The translations under genes were made by a program, and so were the position numbers. This document shows positions 48,678 through 60,000 of a stretch of DNA of 64,000 nt, in pieces. The notes below the pieces were generated by a model. That model was not told the DNA's origin. It did no database searches and saw only the letters and a program-made list of their open reading frames with translations. Position 1 is the first letter of the stretch, and each line of letters begins with the position of its first letter. The stretch covers positions 160,610,437-160,674,436 of the forward strand of contig CM028379.1 of NCBI GenBank assembly GCA_013146195.2. Direction: 5' to 3'. Origin of the DNA: Codonopsis lanceolata. Its lineage: Eukaryota; Streptophyta; Magnoliopsida; Asterales; Campanulaceae.

Positions 48678-49119
48678 TTTTATTATATTATTCATTAAGA
48701 TAAAATGTAAATATTAATTAATTTAAATATTTTCTCTTATATTTCATTCAAGCAATATATCTTTTCTTCTTATTTGTATTTTTATATTTCATTGATTCCT
48801 TAATTTTTTTTGTTTATAAAATAGTATCTTTTTTAATAACCCTTAAAAGCCAAAAAAGAAAAAAAGGACCCCCTTATAATTTAAAAACCAAAAAATCATC
48901 TATCTTTAACATCAACATTCATTAAATATCTTTCAACATTTTAAAAACATTTAGGGGAGATAACTGAAATTAATTCTATTAAAATTAGATGATTGTTAGG
49001 GATAGTGGCGAAATTACATCTATTTTTAAAAGTACAATGATAATTTTGCTAAAAAAATAATACAATAAAAAAACGTAAAAATTTATCAAAATACAGTGAC
49101 AAAATTAATCATTTTCCCC
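47670..49119. mobile_element. Mutator-like element with very long TIRs
   Basis: A perfect 10-bp duplication, ATAAATATCA, flanks it (47660-47669, 49120-49129). Inverted repeats extend more than 250 bp on each side; shared blocks include TTAATTTT, GCAAAATTATCATT, GAATTAATTTCAGTT and TCTCCCCTAA. The 1450-bp element is therefore mostly hairpin. The centre includes an (ATT)n run (48641-48675) and a copy of the repeat found at 7623-7830. No transposase. Confidence 0.88.
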
Positions 49120-49279
49120 ATAAATATCATTGTTGTTCATTTTATAACTTTACAAATACACATTGGGATATAATAGAGGACATGTGAATTTAACAACTTC
49201 CTTTTGGGTCAATAATTTTTAAAAGGGTGATTCCAAGGACAATAAACGTCTAGCAACTGGCCACGGTGAAAATCTTCAA

Positions 49280-50915
49280 ACACCCTAAATATCGCATCCT
49301 AAAAATACTAAACGTTGCACCCACTTAAAAGTTAAATTATTAAATTGTCTTTTTGTAAAAAAATTACATTTGTTTCTTTCCCTCCTCCACCTTTCCATGA
49401 CTTTCAATAATAGATACTCTCACCATCAAATTTTACTCTCCAATAATCTTAATAACAATATGAATCCTGACAACGCGAATCGAAGAACAATGTAAATATA
49501 AATTCTTATTTTACGGCATGTTCCACAATTTTTTTTGGGTGATTTTACAGGCTAGATATAGAACTGAAACTCAGACTACCGAAATTTGCTTAAAGTCATC
49601 AGCCCTTAGTGACTTAAGCTCAGCAAAACCATTAAACTCTGGCAACTTATACTCATTGAAGCTGTCAGACCCTGACGACTTAACCTCATTTAAGTTCAAA
49701 CCACATTTCAAGTCGCCTCCAAATAAGTTGAAATACACGAGCGACTTGATGAATTTTCAAAACCCTAGGCTAGTCGCCAAGGTCTATGGATTTAAAATCA
49801 GTAAGTTTATTAAAGTTTTCAACTTTCATGAATGCAAGTCTAAAGAGTCTGGCGACTTACATAGATGTAAGTCTAAAGAGTCTGACGACTTATATAGATG
49901 CAAGTCTAAAGATCTAACAACTTACATTAATGTAAATCTTAAAGAGTTTGGCAACTTACATCAATGCAAGTCTAAAGAGTCTAACGACTTACATATATGT
50001 AAGTCTAAAGGGACTGGTGACTTACATAAATGCAAGTTTAAAAAGTTTGGTGACTTGATGAATTTTCAAAACCCTAGGCTAGTCGCCAGAGTCTATGGAC
50101 TTAAAATCAATAAGTTTACTAGAGTTTTCGACTTGCATGAATGCAAGTCTAAAGAGTCTGGCGACTTACGTTGATGTAAGTCTAAAGAGTTTGAGGACTT
50201 ACATTGATGCTAGTCTAAAAAGTCTGGCGACTTACATCAATGCAATTCTAAAGAGTTTGACGTCTTACATTGATGCAAATCTAAAGAGTCTGGCGGCTTA
50301 CTTTAATGCAAGTCTAAAAAATATTTCGACTTGCAATGATTTAAGCATAAGTTCCCTAGTGACTTAATCTAAGAAATCGTGGTCGTTTGTTGCCGACCTG
50401 GGGAGAAATCGACGTCACTTGTTGTCGACCTGGTGGAAAATCAGGTAGAGTGAGAAAATTTGTTTAAGAGGGGGATGTTTGGTTAAACGATGAAAAAGTA
50501 GTGGGCTATTTTGTTTTAAAGGGAATGAGGATATAATTGTAATATGAGCATTTAAAATGGTGCGACATTTAGTAAATAGGTCAAGCTCGAACAACTCTTC
50601 ACCATGAAATTGAAGAAAAAAATTTAATACATGAAGTAAATTTCATGTGATATTCTAAACAATTTGTAAAAGGAGAATCTATATAAACGTTGTTTGAGTG
50701 ATTCAGATCCATTGCAAATGTTGGGTTTCTCCTCAAAGTGTTAGGTGGTGGAGAAAGAGAATTTGGTAGAGACATATGTTTTGGTATAGAGAGAGTAGAG
50801 GTAAAGTTGGGTTCTAGTGAAGATATTTTTTTCTTTTCAAAAGGGTAATTTAATAATTGGCCATTTAAACGAGTGTGACCTTTTGGGTGTATGTTTTAAA
50901 ATTGGGCATTAATCC
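49280..50915. mobile_element. Mutator-like element carrying a 33-bp repeat array
   Basis: Inverted repeats are recognisable on both sides (left block TTAAATTATTAAATTGTC near 49332, complement of right CCAATTATTAAATTACCC near 50850), with a weaker match outward to CACCC/GGGxx ends. Candidate 9-bp target flanks AATCTTCAA and AATCCTAAA agree at 7 of 9. Exact ends are uncertain. The interior holds a repetitive open frame (49518-50174). Confidence 0.6.
49518..50174 (+). CDS. Repetitive open reading frame in a Mutator-like element, unidentified
   Basis: The frame encodes 218 aa. Its second half is built of 11-residue repeats close to CKSKESGDLHR, each encoded by a 33-nt unit. Roughly 15 units run from about 49830 to 50340. 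After the stop near 50174 the array continues, and the units stay open in another frame as ASLKSLATYID-type repeats. A 309-bp higher-order duplication (49743 and 50052 onward, both with the GACTTGATGAATTTTCAAAA block) is superimposed. The first part (49560-49740) looks like older, diverged units. I recognise no family. It could be a captured gene fragment or simply a satellite that happens to be open; coding status is unproven. Confidence 0.35.
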   Translation: MFHNFFWVILQARYRTETQTTEICLKSSALSDLSSAKPLNSGNLYSLKLSDPDDLTSFKFKPHFKSPPNKLKYTSDLMNFQNPRLVAKVYGFKISKFIKVFNFHECKSKESGDLHRCKSKESDDLYRCKSKDLTTYINVNLKEFGNLHQCKSKESNDLHICKSKGTGDLHKCKFKKFGDLMNFQNPRLVARVYGLKINKFTRVFDLHECKSKESGDLR

Positions 50916-51443
50916 TAAAACAAAGTAAGAAGTGCATAGTAAATTTAGTAATTTTATTACTCCCTCCGATTTAAGATAATATTATTCTATTTTAGAATGT
51001 TTTACCATTTTTAAAAATTATGCATATAATCTACATAACATATAAATTTACCCTCCACATGTGGAATAACCATATTAACTATCCTCAAATATTTTTATAA
51101 TTATGCTAATATTATTATATCTCTTAGTAATTAAACATTTTAAGCATGAACTCCCATGTAGAATGGGGGGGGGGGTAAAAATTAGACTATCATTTGGGAA
51201 CGCATCACGATTTACTTTTGTGGTATTAGTCAAATATAGCTATTTGACCCAAAAAAATGTCATTTTTGGTCTCTGACTAAAAAAAGAAAATTTCCTAAAA
51301 TGCCTAAACTCTAATTTACACTCCCTCACTCATAGTACACTCATTTCTCTGTCTCCCTCTCTCACGCAAACACGCTCCGCCATCTCTCTCCTCCATCCAT
51401 GGAAGTTTGCCTCATCCTCCATGGCGGTTCGCTTCCTCCATCA

Positions 51444-52399
51444 TAGAGATGTTAAAAAGGTCAGAAACCGTAGGGTCGATCTTATTAACCGGAAACATTA
51501 AAGGGTTGGGAAAATCCAACCCGTTTAATAAACTGGCTAAACGGGCTGACCCTATAGGGTCATGTGCAAACCGGGTTGGGCTGGCGGGTTCTAGGGTTGA
51601 CCCGCGGACTGGAAGCTTTTGGGTAAAATGAGTGTTCAAAAGTATTAGAATTGAGATTTGAACTCACAACCTCTTAAGAGAATAGTAATAGTAACTTATA
51701 AATGACCCCTTACACCATTCAACCATTCTGACTTACTTGTTTTAAATGCAAATGCATAATATATATTATCATTTCATTTGGTAAACCAATGTCTATCCCT
51801 TATTAGCTTTGTGATGATGTATGTGTATTTGATGAAAGTCAAACCCAAACATGGTCGAAATTACAGTTCTAAGACATATAAGTTTCCAAAATTGGTCAAA
51901 ATGAGATTTTTGGATACATAATTAGATAAAGGGTCGAAGATCGCATGGTTGACCATGCTAATCGGGAATCGAAAGGGTTAGAGTCGAAAAAATGCAACTC
52001 GTTAAAATTCAGTGCTAAACGGGTTGACCTTAGTATTATATTTTACTATTTGATTCAAATATTTGATTGTATTAACTTCTTATCAACATTTATTTTATCT
52101 TATTTTATTATTGTAGATAAAGAGTATAATGATGTTGAAGAAGATACTTTCTCAAAAGAAAACTCGATTTTATGTTTTTAATTCGTATTGTTAATCGTGT
52201 CACTTGTGTGTCAATATGTTTGTTACTTAATTTCGATTTTTTATTTATTTAAATAATGTATCATGTGTTAATAGGGTTGACCCTGTTAAACCGCACCCTA
52301 CAGGATTAAGGTTAGGGTTGTGATTTGAGTGATCCGTTCAAATGACTCGTTCAACTCGCGACCCTATAGAATTAGGGCCAACCCAATTTAACATCTTTA
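51444..52399. mobile_element. hAT-type non-autonomous element
   Basis: The ends TAGAGATGTTAAAAAGGTCA and, complemented, TAAAGATGTTAAATTGGGTT are inverted repeats. Adjacent 8-bp flanks are CTCCATCA and CTCCACTC (5 of 8), an imperfect duplication. Subterminal GGGTTGACC/GGTCAACCC-like motifs recur. It is 956 bp and has no transposase. The flanking 52440-52620 region repeats GAGTCGGGTAAACGATTTAT-type motifs. Confidence 0.65.
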
Positions 52400-52799
52400 C
52401 TCCACTCTCCACCATCCACGCTCTCTTTCTGAAAAATCCGTTGAGTCGATGAAACGACCCTTGAGTCGTTTAATCATTTCATTGGGTATGAGTTGTTAGG
52501 TGAGTCAGGTAAATTATTACAACTCGTGTAATGAGTCGGGTAAACGATTTATGAGTAGTGTAAAGAGACTCGTGGAGTCGGGTAAGGGGTTGGGGTAAAC
52601 TACCATAGAGTAGGGTGAAAAAAACAATTACGAGTTTTTATAGAAGAAGACATGATTTTGGATGATTTTGGTTATTTTTGAAAACTACACCTTTGACATT
52701 ACATTTTTGGAAGATACCTCTTTACCTTTCCTTTTTTTCTCCCCCGAAAATTAATTGCCGGGTCACCGACCCGTTTTAGAGCGTTGAATTTTCTCTCTC

Positions 52800-54040
52800 T
52801 CTCTCCCACCTTAGCACCCACAGCGAACATGGTTGTTTTTATTTTCACAGCTAAGGTTTTTAAAGCGAAAAAGAGAATAGAACAGAAGAAGAGAAGCTTC
52901 CATTTCATTCCTTGATCTCAACGAACACAGAAACCTCTCTGTTCCACCACCAACCCATCCTATTAAATTTTGCTTTTGACTATCATTTTTTCCTCTCACC
53001 CTCTCACGTTGAATGCATTCAATTTTCTCCTTCACGTCTTAAACCTTTGATCCCCCTCCCCTTGCTCATCCCTCTCTTGGGATTACCCATTTGGGTCCGA
53101 GGTATTTTTTCTTCTTCTTCTTCTGAAATCTTGATTCTCTGCACTTTATGTTGAACCCATGATTGGGTTATATGTTTGTGTACATTAATTCTTTATAATA
53201 TGAAAAAGTCAACTGCAGTTGTTCTTTGTTCAAATTCTGATGATTTTTTTTTGTTTCTTTTATTTTTCTCTCTTTAGTTTGTTCTGCAGCATCACATTGG
53301 TTTTTCGTCTTTACAAAGACATGCTGATTGTTTGTTACTTTTGACAATTGACTTTGGTATTTCTTATAAGATCAGTTCTTGTGTTTTAGAAGAGTTTTCT
53401 TTTAGTTGTACCTACATTATACTTTGAATTGGTGAATTACACTAGATTGGTTTTTTATATGAATTTTTTGAAACCCTTTAATGGAATCTGGATTTTGAAT
53501 AAGACAAGTCCTTGTTGTTCCAAATTTTAGTTTCCTGCATGTTTCGAGGAGCCTTGAATCGATTGCCTAAATGACATCTTTTTTTGATGTTGGACTTTTT
53601 CCAGCGCTTTTGTGGAATTTTGTTTGTGATTGCTGTGTTTTAATCAGATTATTCTGTTTGATGATTGCCTTCTTTGACTTGATGGGTGTACTCAGTGGAA
53701 GTGGGAAAGCTTAGGGTCCCTAATTGTGAATTTTTTTGAGTTTCTCCTTATATTTCTAGTGTTCCAGCAAAAAATGTTGATATCTGATTCTATTTCAATG
53801 GATGTTTCTTTGAAATATTTTCCTTCTGTCTAATGCAGTTTGCTTTATGGGTCTTGAATCATTTCATGATTCTCCTCAAAGGTTTTTCATGATTATATTG
53901 AACAAATTTGGTGCTGCTATTGCTGCTGCACTAGCTTTGAATTGATGGGTTCGAGTAGTTAATGATTTTAGTTTAGTAGCTTGTTCAAGCCGAAGTGGTT
54001 GAAGTTTCAGGTTTTAGAATTTGTCTTGTGGTAAGCAATT
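52800..54040 (+). promoter_or_regulatory. Likely 5' leader with intron of the arabinosyltransferase gene
   Basis: A CT-rich stretch (52790-53100) ends at a good donor (CCGAG/GTATTT, 53102). The following T-rich 0.9 kb looks like intron, with possible acceptors at 53838 (AATGCAG) or 54010 (GTTTCAG). The second would leave a 30-bp leader before the ATG with no upstream ATG; the first would leave an upstream ATG. This is inferred from sequence composition and splice motifs only. Confidence 0.35.
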
Positions 54041-57000
54041 ATGATGGGGAAGAAAAACATGGGATGGGTATCACCTCTTTTTCTGGTTCTTGTGGTTATC
54101 GGGTCCTTCTTTGCATCATATAACTTGGTAAGGATGATACTTCACAATTCGGCAGTGAGTTCGGGTAAATGGGTGGCTGATGTTTTGGATGGTCAGTTAT
54201 CTTTTGATCCCATTGTTGAGATGCCTCAGAATATGAAGAGACCAAGGACTTCCAAGGTGCTATTCCATGTTGCCCTAACAGCTACGGATGCTCCTTACAG
54301 CAAATGGCAGTGTCGCATTATGTATTATTGGTATAAGAGGCAGAAAGACTTGATTGGATCAGAGATGGGAAACTTCACGCGTATTCTACATTCTGGAAAA
54401 CCTGACAACCTGATGGAGGAGATTCCTACTTTTGTGGTCGATCCCCTTCCCGCAGGTTTGGATCGGGTGAGATAACTTTCCTTAGCTCTATTATTTTTCT
54501 TTGATTCTAGTTTTCTTATTTTGTATTGTGTTTAGTTATTTGTTGGCAAGCCTTATGCAATCTTATTCAGTTCTATGTGGAATAACAAGCATTTCTGGCC
54601 CAAGAAATTTGGACGGTGCCCTGATCTTAAGTTCTCTGCTTACGTTAAAGTTTGAATGAGCAGACTACTTCATAAACTAGCATTCATTAAGAAAGATATA
54701 CATTATTTATTATCGTTGATATAATTATAAAAGGAATGCATAATAATTGAGATGGAAACTGAAGTGAACCTTCGGGTGTCCTCTTGGATAGAAGCAAATA
54801 GTATGCATTGCTTTTATTATTTTTCTTAATAAAACCAAATGCACAAAAAGAGACACCCCGCCGTGTTGCCACCAGCATTGCATGATCGGTTGGAAATAGA
54901 ATTGCACCTTTCATAATTTAGGTTGCATTTGTTGTTTCGGAATCTCTCCATTAATTAGGAATCAATTTTTTTTTTTTTCAAAAAGGTTGGAGGGGACATA
55001 TACCGTACCCCAACCTTCATTTTTTTTATTATTTTTAATGTCTTGAAAGATTATAATTATATATATATGGTGCCTTTGATGTGGCTCGAACAAATGGTGC
55101 CTTTGGTGAGACTTTGAATACCCGACCTTTCGGTTGAGAGTAGTGAAGTACCAAGGTGCCTCTGGTGGGCTTGAACACTCGACCTCTGTTAAGAATAGCT
55201 AAATGGGGCCTTTGGGTAAGGCTTGAAAAACAACGGTGCCTCTGAAAATGCTTGAACACCCAACCTCTCTTTTGAGAGTTGTAAAGTGAGATTTGAACAC
55301 CCGACCTCTCTGATAGGAGAAGTGAGCAGTACCAGTTCAGCTAGAGCTCGTTGGTACTAGGAATCGAATTAGGTCCCCCTCATATCGTATAAACTTATGT
55401 TTCAGCTATGACCCATATAAACTTAGGTATTGTGTGAAAATGGATAGTCTTCCTTTACATCCACACCCTGGCATTACCTATTTACAGACTGTTATTTCTT
55501 ATTGATTAGAATTGTTGAGCATGCGTTGTTCCACGAGAGATTTGTTTGTATATTTTGCTTGCAATTTTACTCTCCACGTTTTGGTTCTACGTTGTCATTT
55601 TGAATTTGTTCACCTACTCGAGCTACATTCTCACGTCTAATCTTTTGGCAAAGTTGATACTCATGTAACTTTGTCTCAAGCTTCACGGATGTCCTCTATC
55701 ACGTCTCACATACTTCTTTACCTCAAAACTATGACTGCACAGTTTCCAATGCTGGAGATACTTATGTGCTGATTAATAACTCCAACAGAAAAATCTTTTG
55801 GTCAGACTTTACTCCAAACTTTAGAGAATGATGCCAGAGGAATTTGGATAAATATATGTAAGTTGATTGTATTTTATATAAATGTGGTTATTTGGTATTT
55901 TGAATATTTGTGGTACCTCAGTAAAGGTGTGAAATTACGTTTAGCATCAGAAACTTGTAACGCATGCAACATACACATGATGAGGTTCTATAATAGTGAA
56001 TATTAGTTTTCCTACGGTTGGAATTCATGGTTGCTTATGGTCAGATCCCGCTTCATGAGAAGGAATGGTAAGATTTCAGAGGAGATCTGGGAATTTAGAG
56101 AAGGAAAGGTAAGAACCAGTTACAAGATATTAGATAGCTGTGATTTTGTCAAGCCTTGCTATCATTGTGGGAAGCTGGGTAACACAAATTTTACATGTGT
56201 TGTCAACCTAGGTTTCATGGACACTCCTTCAACCTAGCATATCTTAGCATATCTGGCCGTATCTGTGACACAGATACTTCTGGATACTCTAGGTTGAGGG
56301 TGTGTCCGTGCAACCTAGGCACGCACAATATGCTAACGCTGCTTCCAACTAAAATCTTTCATATCCTTATGCTATAGGGTCGACAATTGTTATGGTCGAA
56401 ATTAAGTTTTCACGTGATATGTAGTATCATATTTTACATCAGCATCATCTTGACAGCTACTCTTGTTCGGTAAGTTATTCCATTGCATGTTTTCCATCCT
56501 CTTCCTATCTGGGTTGTTGATTGTGATGCCTCTGATCACATGTCAGGAAACTCAGGTTTATTTTCTGGCTTGCATCCTTCAACATCTGTAAGTGTCAAAC
56601 ATTGGTCCCCCGATACTCTTAAGGGAACTAGTACTCTTAGTTCCATTCCATCTCTTTCGCTATCGTCTTTATTCTATTCACCTCAGCTTTGCTGTGTTAA
56701 CAAAATTACTTGTGAGCATAAGTGCTCTATTCTGCTCTTTATCGATTCTCGTGTATTTTAGGATTTTATAGGAAAATTGGTACAGGGCGTGAGTCGACTT
56801 TATCTTCTTAAGGGTACTTCTACCCACAAGGGTCATTCCTTGGCAGAGAGTACGAATCAATTGGATCCTCACTCAGGTTTTTTGTTTATTTTAGAGCGAA
56901 TCGTGTCCGTTTGGGGGACACCTCGCTTTATTATCTACCCATGGTCAATAAACAAGTTCGGCCGAGTCCACATCCCGCCACTTCATAGTTGTGATTTATG

Positions 57001-60000
57001 TACTTTGTTACCTTTGCGGATCAGTTTTCTCGTGTTATAAGGATCTATTCAATGAAAAATCGCAGTGAGCTGTTCTTGTCCTCTTGCCTTTTAAAATCTC
57101 ATTTAGTTCTTTCTTTCGTAACTTTACAGCATAGTTGTCAAAGGCGAGCGCCTGAGGCGAGAGTGTAGCGCCTCATGTGTTCCAGACAAGGCGATGTGCA
57201 AGAGGCGATGAAAAGGTGACGCCTTTGGCGCCTTTTTAAAAATCGAGAGGCAGTGAAAAGGCGTGGAAGTCGTTCACTTAATTTTTAAATATTTTTTTAG
57301 TTTCTGTAGGACCAAACGACCTAGTTTAGTCTGGGCATAAATATAAGAATAAAGCCCTAAATTTCTCAAATAAAACTACGAAAACAAACGAGCATTAAAC
57401 TATCGATTTCGTGTGCGACTTCGACTTCGACACTGCGATGTCAAGGCTTCGACTTCAATTTCGACACTGCAACGTCAAGGCTGGGCTTCGAAGTCGACTG
57501 CAAGTCTGTAAGGCTTCCTTCTTCGCAAGTAAGCTCTCATTCTGTGAAACCATCTAACTTTGAAGTCGACTGCCAGTAACCCTTCAATTTTTCTTTCCTG
57601 CTTTCCCTCATCAGTTCAGAAAGAGGACCATATGTTCAAGTTAGTGCATCTCTTTCTCTCTTCCCTTCTTCAATCAGGAAAAGTAACTTTATTTAATTAA
57701 GTACTCTGTAGTTCGAAGTCGACTTCTATTTTAAAATACACAGTATTCAGTTTTCGACTTTTATTTTTTTTTTAAAAAGTTTAGACTTCAATTTTTTAAA
57801 TTAAATACTCTGTAGTTCTGTACTTTTTTTTAACTTAAATTGTTTTTTTGAAACAAATTTACTCTGTTTATTTACTTTCATTACTCTGTTTTATTTTTTA
57901 AAACTATATATTTATGAGTTATTCTTAGTTCTTCCTACCCCGTACATTACTTGAGCTACTTGTTCAGTTGTTTATTTATGTTATTGATTATATGTTATAA
58001 CTTAGTTTCATGTATTATGCTCACTTATAACATGTTTCGTTGAGATTTGTTTAGTTATATATATTTTATATATTTTTCCTTAGTATTGTTTCCATGAGCG
58101 CCTTTTGGGCGCCTTTTTAGCGCCTCGCCTCTCGCCTCAAATATGGACCTCTCGCCTTTTTGGCACCTCTCGACTTTGACAACTATGCTTTACATAGTGT
58201 AATGCTAAAGACTACTCTAAATCTCTTTTTTCTATGAATCAAGAGACATATTTTCACTCGTCAGGTTGATTTCTGTAATCTTATTATCCAAATGCCTTTC
58301 TCAGATCTCCATGGTTAAATTCCTGGCTCAATTTTGATTCATTCACCAGTTCTATTCAGTTCTATGCCACCTACAATTCGGTTGTGCTTGATTTATTGGT
58401 GATCACCACCCACATATGTCTATGTTGGATCCTAAGGTGCTTTAGTGCACTCATACTCAAAATATTTACTCCCTCCATTCCAGGCAAAGAGTCTACTTTA
58501 AAAAATTATGTCTGCAATCGCCAAAATCATTTCAACTTTACCCTCCACAATTGATATTAACATATTGATTATGCTCAAGCATTTTTGTAATTATGACTAA
58601 CTTTTATGCTAGTTATATATCCCCTAATTATTAGACTTTTCAAACATGGACTCTTTGGGTGGAACAGAGGGAGTACAATATTTATAATTCCTGGGTCGCC
58701 TTCTTTGAATCAGCTCCTTATCTTTACATATCAAAAAAATAAAAAAATCAGCTCCTTATTTTTCCAAGTCTCACTTTGTTTTGTATTCGCCATTTTTACT
58801 CTTCTTGTCCAAATTTTGGTGGTGAGCCAACCCGACCAACCCACCACCAATTTCTTGACCACTTAGAAACTTTTGCTCCAGTTGCAAAATTAGTTTTGCT
58901 AGATCATTCATCTCTCTTGCAGCAGTCCACGCTGGCCCCTGTCAATTGGATACATTCCTCCACAGTGATGTTGGAGAGGAATTTTATTTGAAGAACCACG
59001 TGTGTTTGTGTATCATGGGAAGTCTCAAATGAATTGCAAGCTCAAGAAGTCACTGTAGAGCTTTAAAATGTCGCCACTAGGGTTGTTTGGTGTTTGGGTG
59101 ACAGTTATTGAATGCTGTTGGCCGAGTGGTAACAGTTATCTTTTGGTGTTCTACCCACATTCTGGTGCAGGAAATTATTTTGGTTGGCATGTTATGATAT
59201 TGTGATTTCTGATGAATGACATTATTAGCATTTATGCTGCAGAAAGGTCACTTGCAAAAGCAGATTCAAACTATGAATGGGAGAGAGATTTCATGTACTT
59301 TTTGGATGTTGAGGTGGCACAGTCAAGAAAATGTCTCTCTCTCTATCTTTATTGTATCATAAGTATATGTCTTGATTTCTTTACCTCTTGAGACACCAAT
59401 GGATCCTAATCGTGAAACTCATGGCAGATGAGGGTGATGTGTTAGATGATTTGGGGGGGGGGTAGTATATAGATTGGTCGGCAAACTCAGCTATCTGACA
59501 GTAAGCAACCTGATTTAACCTTTTTCTAATCTTTCCGGTGAGGGTGGTGAGTCAATTTTGATATCCTCTCCTCAATCTAGTATTCTAGTTAGTAGGAGTC
59601 ACCACATACACATGTGGTATCTCATACTCTCATAGGCACCTGGTGGGTTGGATTTGTATTATGACCTTGGTTGTTCTGGTGTAGATGGCTTTTCTGGTGC
59701 TTATTGGGGAGGGTATCTTTCAGTTAGGAGGTCTGCTTCCAGATATTGTGTCTTTGGAGAGGGAGGGCAGGGGATGGAGTTTTGTCTCCTGGGGCTGTGT
59801 TTTTTGAAGTCGTGCCGAGTCACAGTATGGAGCTATTGGACATGTTACATGTGAGTTGATGTGGATTCGACAAATAATATATGAGCCTGATTTTGATGTT
59901 TCATCGCACATGCATTTGTGGTTATCAATCGGCCATCCATATTGCTGCTAATTCAGTTTTCCATGGACGGATGAAACATTTAGAAGTTAGAAGTACTGTC

